Shown here one piece after another: positions 55,681 to 64,000 of a stretch of 64,000 bases of DNA (positions are counted from its first letter, which is position 1; each line of letters begins with the position of its first letter). The stretch spans positions 1,197,786-1,261,785 of the forward strand of contig JALPQD010000303.1 in assembly GCA_023101885.1 (NCBI GenBank), given 5' to 3'. The notes under the pieces are model-generated. The model had not been told where the DNA came from, ran no database searches, and was given only the letters and a program-made list of their open reading frames with translations. The position numbers were made by a program, and so were the translations under genes. The DNA comes from Typhlomys cinereus (lineage: Eukaryota; Chordata; Mammalia; Rodentia; Platacanthomyidae).

Positions 55681-56320
55681 CAAGAACAGGAAGATGTTAT
55701 GAAGACTAATCTGGGGTTTTAGGGCATCTATGTGTGATCCTTACCCCAAATACTCAGCACAGGGTTCTCCTAACATGTTGAGAGAGACTCAGTAGGCTTG
55801 GAGTGGGGCCTAAGAACATCTATCTCTTGCCAAGTTCCAGATGATATGAATGCTAGTCTAGGACCACACTTCAGGGATTGCTGATGTAGTTCAAAAGCCC
55901 CTCTTCCACTAGGATCTCTTGTACTTTCCACTGTAATTATGGGCCTTTCCGGGTGTGCCCCAAAGCACTTTGTTTAGACAGCTTTAGAACATGTCTCACT
56001 TTCTTCCTGATTACAGACCTCACTTGACTCAGTGTTGGCCAGATCTCTTACCCCCTTGTTCCTGGGCTGAAAGGAATTGTCTCGAAGTAGATTGGGTTTT
56101 CTCTCTGGGTTCTTACCAGTGATATATGTTCAAATGAGTCCCTTTTCTCTGGACCTCATAGTTCCTGTGAGCAGCTGGCTCTTCCCTCAAGGATCTTCTT
56201 TCAGAGAATCTGTGTGCTCGAAGTCATATGTGATTGCCCTGCAGTTAGCACATTTCCTGGTCTGCCTTGGGTCTACCTTGGCTACCTAGGTCCACCTTGG
56301 TCACGTCTCTCTTATACACA
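55681..56320. other. unassigned sequence
   Basis: A weak MER5-like hAT trace ('CAAGTTCCAGATGATATGAATG' type) lies near 55830-55900. Nothing else is recognised. Confidence 0.3.
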
Positions 56321-56704
56321 TGTATGCTATTGCAGTTTCTCTTTCTGCTGCTGTGAGACAATGCTCAGACTCAAACAATTTAGGGGAGAAACAGATTTGT
56401 TTGGTTTATGGTTTCAGAAGGGTGGTATAGTCCATTATGGTAAAAAAAAAAAAAAAGGCATGGCAGGCAGCAGGAGCTGGACGTGGCTGGGGTCCCGTCC
56501 ATCACAGAAGCAGAGAGTGCACAAGCAACAGACCCCTAGAACAGACTGCGGAAGCAAGGGTCCAACCACCTTTGAGTCCTAGGACATGATTTCTTCCAGA
56601 AAGCCTCCACCTCCTAAAACTGCCATGACCTTCCCAAACAGTGACAGCAGCTAAGAAAACAAATAGTGAGCCTGTGGAGGACGACTCACGTTCCACCCGT
56701 GACA
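56321..56704 (-). mobile_element. MT-type MaLR LTR, antisense
   Basis: The plus strand starts TGTATGCTATTGCAG and ends CCCGTGACA, giving TG...CA on the minus strand. Shared phrases with 11586 and 44887: 'GTGAGACAATGCTCAGACTC', 'AGGGGAGAAACAGATTTG', 'CATGACCTTCCCAAACAG'. An A14 run at 56443-56456 is internal. Confidence 0.65.
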
Positions 56705-56717
56705 CGTGTGCACGCCT

Positions 56718-57062
56718 TGCGGTGGTTTGACTGTGTCCTTGAAGTATAATACATGTGCTAGAAACTTCATCCCAGTGCAGACCTAAGAAGTGATTAGACC
56801 ACGAGGGTTCTGCGTGCATATTACCAAGAAGAGAGTGAACTGTCCCAGTGGATATGTCATGCATGTGAGTTCATCTTCCTCTCTTTTGCCTTTCCACTTC
56901 CCATCATAGAGTGGTACAGCATGAGGCCTTCAACTTGATGTTTGTGCCATGTCCTTGGACTTGCCAGTCTGTAAAGCAATGAGCCAACTAATTCTCTGCT
57001 CTTAATACATTTCTGTCTCTTAACTATTCTGGTACGGCATCAGAAGAATATGCAACCTAACA
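56718..57062 (+). mobile_element. MaLR (MST-like) LTR, sense
   Basis: 'TGCGGTGGTTTGACTGTGTCC', 'AAACTTCATCCCAGTGCAGAC', 'CACGAGGGTTCTGCGTGC' and 'GCATCAGAAGAATATGCAACC' follow the MST/MLT1-like order from start to end. The start is approximate. Confidence 0.6.
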
Positions 57063-58249
57063 GGCCATACAGACCTGCCCTGCATGTCACTCTTTAGAAG
57101 GACTTCAGAAGGGCAGCTAGAGTCATGTTGAGATATAATGTCTTTTCTCACCTTCTCTGTGGGACAACTTTCTGCTCTTTGGAGTCCCAGTCTTCCCAAA
57201 GATCTCTCTAGTTAGTTTCTTCTTCCCTAGCCAGCATTCTGGAAAGCATTCCTGGTCTTTATTTGGTTTCGTTAGTTTTCATTTGATGTAGTACTAAGAA
57301 TTGAATTTCTTAGTATTTTTGAAAGACTAGTTAACATTGTGTTCCAGATGTCCTGACTCGGTTATTAAAAGTTCTGTAGGGTTAAGCAAGTTATATGGCT
57401 TCTATAGGTTTCTGTTATATCAGAGTGCTCCTTCTATATCTCAGTTTATGTTGCTCCCTTTCCCTTGTACTTATGATACGTAACTCTAAGAGAGTAGAGA
57501 AGCTATGAGATAACGTGGAGATGACTATAGCTCTAGTCGATGGAGTCACAAGAAAGACTCAGTGAATCAACCTGCGCTCAGAAGAGTGGACAGGTGCAGA
57601 TCTTACCCCAGAAGAAAGAAAGAAATTCCACTGAGCAGTGGACAGCAGGGATGCTCTGCACCAAAAGTGAACCTGGATCACGAGAAGGGCAATCATTTTT
57701 CGTCCTCCCTTCTCTGGTCCATTTCCTGCTGAGCTATCTGACAGACGTAGAAGTGGAATCCTTAATTCTGCCTTTGGCAAAATGTCATTGCTATGCTTTC
57801 TGGAGATTACAGTTTCTTTTAGTTTCTTCATTTCCTATTCGAATAATTCCAACCTAGTCTCAGGCTACTCTAAGGAAAAGAACCTTCTTTGCATTTTGTT
57901 GAAGTTTCTTTTGTATGACACTATATAGATTGCAAAACACAGATGTCTATCAGCCTTCCACAGACACATGCAAGATCCTCAGTGCCCATCACTGAAAGTC
58001 CGCTTATGTGAGAGTTTAAGGAATGATGTTGAGTGGAATGTATTTGACTTCAATCTATCATAGCAGCTCTTGTCTTTTTATCATTTGAAAGTGAGAACCA
58101 GGGCAGGGGGGGGGTCACTGGCTTCATATGTATTATGATGCAGGCATTAGTAAGTCAGGTCCATGATCCACTCTGGTGAGAAACACAGGGCATTGGGAGT
58201 ACAAAAGAATTCCCAGGAGCATGAGTGACATAGTGTCAGTCAGAGGGAA
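57063..58249. other. unassigned sequence
   Basis: No element recognised. The 105-codon frame at 57540-57857 shows no family features. Confidence 0.3.
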
Positions 58250-58420
58250 TAGCTTTCACTCTTGGCTGTGCATCCTGGTCGAATCATGTGGCCTCTAAGT
58301 CTCTTATTCTTTGCTAGAAAGATGAGAGGTAGTGAGGCTCTAATACTTTGCAAGGCTTGATTAGATGAGATAGGATCACATATGTACAGTCACAGATGAG
58401 TATGACCTTTTGTCTCCACC
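58250..58420 (+). mobile_element. MIR SINE
   Basis: 'TCGAATCATGTGGCCTCTAAG', 'TTATTCTTTGCTAGAAAGATG' and 'GCAAGGCTTGATTAGATGAG' match MIR core to 3' phrases ('CTTCATCTGTAAAATG', 'GTGAGGATTAAATGAG'). Confidence 0.5.
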
Positions 58421-58479
58421 ACAAAAGAACATGACATCACATTTCATCTTCCTTTATCTTTGCCCTTCCCAAGCTCACA

Positions 58480-58600
58480 GATGTTGAATGATGGCTATAA
58501 GTCAAAATTCTGCTCTGATCCTCAATTTTTCTGCCTGGAAAATGAGGGTTATGTTTGTGGCTTCCACAAGCTAATGCAGAGACTTCTTTATCTCTAGATT
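58480..58600 (+). mobile_element. MIR-like fragment, related to the one at 58970
   Basis: 'TCTGATCCTCAATTTTTCTGCC' then 'AAAATGAGGGTTATGTTTGTG'. It shares phrases with 59066-59140 beyond the MIR core. Confidence 0.5.
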
Positions 58601-58969
58601 TTGTTTAAAAAAAAAAGAAAGAGACCTGTATGGTTTTCAATTGCAATCTTCTTGGTATACTCTGTCTGATTTCTTTAAGAATGAATGACAAAGTGGGTTG
58701 CTACTTCACAGAAAGCATATAGAAGAGGAAAATGCAGCAAAAAAGTTGTTAAAGGAAAAATGTCAGTGACAAAGCATCAGGGAGTTAGTTGTTCTCTATG
58801 GGGCTGTTGAGAATCTGCTTCTGGGAGTTTCTGTGTCATCATTTTGTTTGCTTAAATTCTACATCTCAATCCCTCTGTGTGTGTCAATCTGTCTCAGTAA
58901 GAATTACTCCAAATAATTTTAATTGGCTCATATGGTGATTCCAAAAATGTGTCACTATGAGGAGTGTTT

Positions 58970-59160
58970 ATAGCAATGCTGGACTTAAACCAGTGATTGT
59001 ATGGACAGAGCACAGCTTTAAAGCCAGACAAAGCTTGCTCTCTGCATGACCCCAAGCAGTACAATTGTGCTCTGATCCTCAGTTTTTCTGCCTGTAAAAA
59101 TGAGGGTTATGTTTGTAACTTCCAGAAATTAATGCAGGAATAAATGAAATCAGATATAAT
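58970..59160 (+). mobile_element. MIR SINE, near full length
   Basis: 'GGACAGAGCACAGCTTTAAAGC' and 'CAGACAAAGCTTGCTCTCTGC' form the tRNA-like 5' part, then 'CCTCAGTTTTTCTGCCTG', 'TGAGGGTTATGTTTGTAAC' and 'GCAGGAATAAATGAAATC' the rest. Confidence 0.6.
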
Positions 59161-60639
59161 AATTGGTACAAAAGGCAGAAATGTTAGAAAAAGCCATTCT
59201 TACATTTTTTTATTATGCCAAATAAAATGTAGGTGCTTTGAAAAGGCAGTGCTGCTGACTGTGAAGAAATGTGGTACTAGTGGCATCTGCTGTCAAATTT
59301 CAGAGATTCACAACTTCTCTGGGTCATTACAAATCCAGCCCATGTTCCTGCAGTCTAAATTGAGAAAATAAAATATGAATACAATTCTAGGAAATGGCTT
59401 TGTATTTAGGTGCTTAGATTAGAAAGTGATTTCAATTCTCTGGCTATAAATATTGATGTTTCTAGCCATTATAATAAATACACATATATAACAAATGCAG
59501 AGGCAAAAACCGATCATCCATTTCATTCTTTTTAAGAAACGGAGATGAACAGCCACCTTAAGTCAGTGTGGCACAACATTTAATGTGATTTTTTTGGGGG
59601 GGGGAGGTACTCTATGTATTGTTTCTGGGACAAAACTTATCACCCATTTAAAAAAAAAGAAAAAAACAAAGAAAAATTCCAAATTATCAATTCCCAGGAA
59701 AGAGAGAAACCACTGTTGTGGTTGATGATAAGCATAGATTCCAATCCCCAAAGGAATTTGGGGTTCTTCTTGCATGATTAGAAAGCAAGAAGAAAGTCCG
59801 GCTATTCTGTGTGCTATGTGTGGGTGGAATTCGAACAACCCCTGAAAATGGAAACCTCTGCTTTTCAGGTTACATGACTTTAGGCAAGTCACCTTCCCTG
59901 ACTGCCATGCCCCAGTCTAAATTAGATAACTTCCATTCCTGTTCAACCCAAACACAGTCATGCCTGCCAAAACTGGCGATGTACGCTTCATATTTCACAC
60001 ATTTTCACAAAACTAATGTGCTTTCTGACTTGTTTGAGGTCATAATACTGAAAAGAAACAAAGCCAGAATCTGAACTGTCAACCGTACACACTGTGAATT
60101 ATAAAGTGACAAAATGTGCTACTGTGAATTATAAAGTTTCAAAGTGTGCTGGCCATTGGTCTAGGTATAGCGTTGGGAAGAAATATGACTAAACAGATAA
60201 ATAGATCGTTTCTCTATGAAGAAAGGAGAACGCATATTTTCACTCGTGGAGACAAGATCTGGGAAGAGATCTCTGAGGAAGGGACCTCTGAGTGGAACCT
60301 GTAGGGAATAAATTGTTCCATGACTGTCCAGCCAGCCAAGGTACTGGAAACAGCACGGCATTTGCTTTTGAAGGAGCTAAGTTTGCCATGTGGGGGACCA
60401 CCAGGGGGTCAGCGTGACTGGAACTTGGAGATACTGCTGAAACATGGAATGGGCCAGGTCGTGGGACCATGAAAGGGGAAATACCAGATCATCTGTCAGA
60501 TGAGAAGGGAAGCAACACAAAAGTTAACTTTCTCAAGCACACAAGCCAGAGGGAACCTGGGGTCCATAGAAGTGGCCAGGCAGGAGGGTAGGAAGGAGTG
60601 GAATGGATTGCTGAGGGAAAAGAACAGGGATGAGAAGAA
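59161..60639. other. unassigned sequence
   Basis: A possible MIR-like patch lies at 59865-59950. No gene is recognised. Confidence 0.3.
60091..60150. repeat. tandem duplication, 2 x 30 bp
   Basis: ACTGTGAATTATAAAGT... at 60091-60120 is repeated at 60121-60150 with three mismatches. Confidence 0.85.
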
Positions 60640-61000
<361 letters not shown>

Positions 61001-61224
61001 TTCATTCGTTTGTTTGTTTTTTTGTTTTTGCAGCACTCCAATAGCTAAATGTACCCCTACTTATTTAGCCAGAATCACTAAGGCTTTTCACTATAGGGTT
61101 TTAGGGCAACATTCTGCTATATAGTTCGTAAAGATCCTCTAGAAGTTGACAGGCAGCATCTCTTCTTAGTTAGGGAGCCTCTGACTTAGTGCAGCAGGGA
61201 AGACAGTGGCTTGGTGCAGGAAGG
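61001..61224. other. unassigned spacer
   Basis: Nothing recognised. Confidence 0.3.
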
Positions 61225-62187
61225 AGCAATGAGAGAAGTTGAGTTTTTTAAAAATTGATTTATTTACAAACAGACTTGGCTTACGTCTTTGTCCCTCCTC
61301 TCCCACATTCCCCATCACTTCTCCTCTCCTCTTCCCCTCCGTTCATCAATTCTGCTCTGTCCACCCCCACCCCATCCCTCTGCTTAGGTGTATTACAGGA
61401 CTCCCTTTGGGGGTGCCTGTTGAACTTTATGTAGCTTTTCAGTGGGCAAAGTCATAGGATGAAGCATTTTCCCTTGCCCAGCCCTGCCCCAAGACACTCT
61501 GTGAAAGCAGCTGTTTCTTCTAACCTCTTAGTTAGTCCTTGGGGAATGTTGGTGAATCGGCATTGTGTAGATGATGGTAGAAGTTCCTATTACAGTGACC
61601 TGGATACAGTTGCTGCCCTGTTCTGGCTGGAATGTGTTGGTCAGGAGTACTTCATTTCCCCTTAGGCTCTTACAGTCTTCCTCTAGATTCCCTGATCCTT
61701 GGTGTGAGATAAGATTTTGGTGGGCTGATTAGGGCTGAGTCTTGCAAGTTTCATGATATTCTCTAGCCTGATGCGGCTTTCTGCTTCACTAGTCTTCCAC
61801 TATAGTAGGGAGTAACTTGGTTGAGCTCTTAGAGCTCTTCTTATCTAAGGGTTAAAAAAGGAGGGCTTAGATGATGGTTTATTGTCACTTTTTAAATAGT
61901 TAGCACTAGGATATCCATTCCTGTCTATTTATTTCCCTTTTAGTGTTATTTGGATAGGTTTACAGTATGAGGCATGATTTCCCTGACATTAAGGGTTTTA
62001 GAACCTATCAGTGAGTAATTGCTTTCCACAGGTCTTACATATCTCTGTTGCTCCCCTAGATTCTTCTTACCAGAAGCATAGTAGTTTACAGCATTCACGA
62101 CTGGGTTAGGCCCTTGAGCTCTCTTTTTCTCCTAAGCCACTTGCCTCTTTGTTTTTCTCTCTTACCCCTTGTTAAAAGCTATCACCT
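61225..62187 (-). mobile_element. rodent L1 3' UTR, antisense
   Basis: Begins with 'TTTTTTAAAAATTGATTTATT' (reverse of the A tail), then a pyrimidine-rich block (61285-61380) that is the reverse of the usual purine tract. The remainder runs toward ORF2. No clear frame. It is interrupted by U6 at 62188. Confidence 0.55.
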
Positions 62188-62207
62188 GTGCTTGCTTCAG
62201 TACCACT

Positions 62208-62244
<37 letters not shown>

Positions 62245-62294
62245 GGCCCTTGAGCAAGGATGACATGCAAATTTGTGAAGGCTTCCATATTAAA
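62188..62294 (+). pseudogene. U6 snRNA retropseudogene
   Basis: Close to full-length U6. It starts GTGCTTGCTTCAG, keeps AAAATTGGAACGATACAGAG (ACAGAGA box present) and AGATTAGCATGG, and ends TTCCATATT followed by an A run (62292-62301) instead of the functional T tail. Several changes are C to T at former CpGs. The flanking 9-mers CTATCACCT (62179-62187) and TTATCATCT (62305-62313) differ at two sites and suggest a decayed target duplication. No PSE or TATA is seen upstream. Confidence 0.9.
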
Positions 62295-62313
62295 AAAAAA
62301 ATCCTTATCATCT

Positions 62314-63040
62314 CACTTCCCTTGCAACTTTTCTTCCATAATGACCTTATCTATTTACCTGTGTTCCTTTGCTTCTACTCTCTTGAGGTTCTCTTTCCCC
62401 TGATCCCCCAAATTATGTTCATTTGAGATTATAGTGGGTGTTATAGAAATTTATCCTTGAGGTTATCATTGGGGACTTAGTAATAAGTTTAAGGGAGTAA
62501 TAGTTATAAGGGAGAACATATGACATCTGTCTTTCTGCATCTGGTAACTTCTACCAAGTCCATCCAATTACCAGCAAATTTCATTAATTCATTTTTCTTG
62601 ATCGCTGAATAGCATTCCATTATGTATATGTACCACATTTTCATTATCCATCCATCTACTGTTGGGCATTTAGGCTGATTCCATGTCTTTGCTAGTATGA
62701 ATAGAACTGCAATGAACATGGATGTGTATGTGTCTATGGATTTGTAGTATAGATTAAGGTCTGGTATGGTGATACCTCCACAGAGTTTTTATTTCTCAGG
62801 ATTATTTTTGTTATCCTGGGCCTTTTGTGCTTCCATATGAATTTTGAGATTATATATCAATTTCTGTAAAGAATTGCTTTGAAATTTCGATTGGTATTGC
62901 ATTGAATATGTATATTGTTTTTGGTAGTATGATCATTTTTGTGATATTAATTCTACCCATCCAGGAGTATGTGAAGTCTTGACATCTTCTGGAGTCTTTT
63001 GGAATTTTTTTTCTTTAGGGTTTTAAAGGTTTCATTATAA
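62314..63040 (-). mobile_element. L1 ORF2 C-terminal portion, antisense, broken
   Basis: The minus-strand frame at 62504-62719 reads 'KTWNQPKCPTVDGWI', 'KKMWYIYIMECYSAIKKNE'-like sequence, the conserved end of L1 ORF2. Upstream on the same strand the classic antisense L1 order continues ('TCATGAACATGG'-type, 'TTCCATATGAATTTTGAG', 'GGTATTGCATTGAATATG'). The coding is discontinuous. Confidence 0.8.
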
Positions 63041-63044
63041 AGGT

Positions 63045-63192
63045 AATTCCGGACCTAGGAAACAGAGACTGAGAAACTCCAGAGCAAAGCAATCAAGTTG
63101 AAGAGCAATCCAGGATGATTCTTGATGTCACCTTGCATCTCTACAGGTACACACACTCAAGTACCCACACATGCATGTACATTACCCACGTG

Positions 63193-63246
<54 letters not shown>

Positions 63247-63255
63247 ATAGAAAAA
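63045..63255 (+). mobile_element. tRNA-headed lineage SINE, 3' part, sense
   Basis: 'GAAACAGAGACTGAGAAACTCC', 'AGAGCAAAGCAATCAAG' and 'GAGCAATCCAGGATGATTC' match the SINE body, followed by CA-rich tail 'ACACACTCAAGTACCCACAC' and a pure (AC)n run (63199-63241). The tRNA-like head is missing. Confidence 0.7.
63199..63241 (+). repeat. (AC)n microsatellite
   Basis: About 21 uninterrupted AC units in the SINE tail. Confidence 0.9.
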
Positions 63256-63639
63256 AAGATAGAGCTGTACCAGTACTAGCATAGACTGAATGTAGACAGT
63301 AAATCAAATGAAATCGGTTTAGGGACACAGGTCAGTCAGTGCAGGTTCTTGCACCAACTGTAATGCTAGGCCTCGCATTTGCTTATCCATCCTCTCACCA
63401 GCACCTCTGTTCATCTCTATCGCTGGTGCCTCTCACCTCTAGAAATGGCTTATCTGCCCTCCATTTCTCAGTTTTTGCCTTCTTAGAGCTATTCTCCACA
63501 GTTTAGTCAAAAGGTTTTTTAATATTGACTAAAATTATCCCATTTTCTTGTTGAAAACTTTAATGTTTTCCCATAGCAACTCTTTTTTTTCTGCTGAGAC
63601 TACTGACTTGCTTCTAATACTATTAATACATCTCTGCCA
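63256..63639. other. unassigned sequence
   Basis: Nothing recognised. Confidence 0.3.
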
Positions 63640-63880
63640 GGTTTTTTGTTCCCAGGCCCTAATCAGCTGGGACCAGGTCCATCAGCCTGGAATGTTCTTT
63701 GTTCCTTAAATGACTGGCTCCTTCTTCACCATCAAGTAGTCTTCTGATGGAAGCTCAGTTCTTGCTTTTGAGCCTTCCCCCTTCCCATCATCATTCTCTG
63801 TCATTTCAATGAAATGTGGTGTGTGGAAAATGGAGATGGGGTCAACTTACTGTTATCTTTGAAGGAATCCTGTGTGAAAT
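63640..63880 (+). mobile_element. L2 LINE 3' fragment
   Basis: 'AGCCTGGAATGTTCTTTGTTCC', 'AAATGACTGGCTCCTTC' and 'TCACCATCAAGTAGTCTTC' with 'GCTCAGTTCTTGC' correspond to L2 3' order ('CCTGGAATGCTCTTC', 'TGGCTCCTTCTCGTC', 'AGGTCTCAGCTC'). Confidence 0.55.
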
Positions 63881-64000
63881 TCTGAGGTAACTAACAAATA
63901 TTTCCTATCTGTTCCCTCATGTTTCAGCTGTTGAGGGTTAGTGCTTTGGGCAGCTATGCAGATAACCCATCCTTTGATCTGCCTACTCTGAAATATGATA
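63881..64000. other. unassigned window end
   Basis: Nothing recognised. Confidence 0.3.

Noticed and set aside
55423..55702. Lys/Glu- and Phe/Leu/Ser-rich frames
   Set aside because: They translate the GAAA microsatellite on the two strands.
62188..63040. U6-L1 chimeric retrotranscript
   Set aside because: U6 is on the plus strand and the L1 on the minus strand, and U6 has its own A tail, so they are separate insertions.

Overview
The window is mammalian nuclear DNA, most likely from a rodent of the mouse-related group but not mouse or rat. It is AT-leaning, has long dinucleotide runs and no operon-like gene packing, and is built largely from retroelements. It carries fossils shared by all mammals (MIR, L2, old L1M, MLT2-type ERVL LTRs, hAT/Charlie-type DNA transposons). 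It also carries rodent SINEs (B1, a B4-like ID+B1 dimer, B3/B2-like) and many MT/ORR1-like MaLR LTRs. An abundant tRNA-headed SINE of about 270-380 bp, ending in a TG/CA-rich tail, does not read like murine B2 and probably marks the lineage.

No complete protein-coding gene is visible. The only gene-like signals are: a possible terminal exon with a poly(A) signal at the left edge (about 1700-2775, + strand); a protein-like but broken minus-strand stretch near 37.5-38.4 kb that I cannot identify; a U6 snRNA retropseudogene at 62188-62294; and a dead hAT transposase (minus strand, about 30.06-32.45 kb) recognisable from several short motifs and split by a SINE. Most open frames in the window are chance frames or come from TG, CTTT and GAAA repeats.

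Layout. 0-4.4 kb: low-repeat sequence with the candidate last exon. 4.4-5.4 kb: antisense L1M carrying a solo MaLR LTR. 5.4-10.4 kb: old fossils (L2, hAT, MIR) and SINEs, including a B1 split by a younger SINE. 10.5-15.1 kb: a long antisense L1 hit by one LTR and three SINEs, all but one insertion with clear target-site duplications. 15.5-21.4 kb: an opposing sense-strand L1, interrupted by SINEs and a second L1 tail. 21.7-29.9 kb: mostly unassigned sequence plus an L1 3' tail in a 19-bp duplication. 30-32.5 kb: the hAT relic. 33.8-36.8 kb: ERVL-type LTRs and a SINE with a long GT tract. 39.8-45.2 kb: MaLR LTRs and an antisense LTR-internal-LTR element that contains a CpG-rich 193-bp insertion. 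47.95-48.22 kb: a near-perfect 137-bp tandem duplication. 49.8-51.9 kb: a sense MaLR element with both LTRs and a recognisable tRNA-Leu primer-binding site. 52.7-57.1 kb: L1 pieces, microsatellites and LTRs. 58-64 kb: MIRs, a SINE next to a CTTT/CT array, an antisense L1 hosting U6, and L2.

The elements do not form a pathway. What they show is an order of insertion: L1M, MIR, L2 and hAT first, then MaLR LTRs, then B-type SINEs, then the lineage SINE and the youngest L1 tail. I see no evidence of a new biological system. All boundaries come from reading by eye, and repeat family names rest on remembered consensus features, not on a database search.
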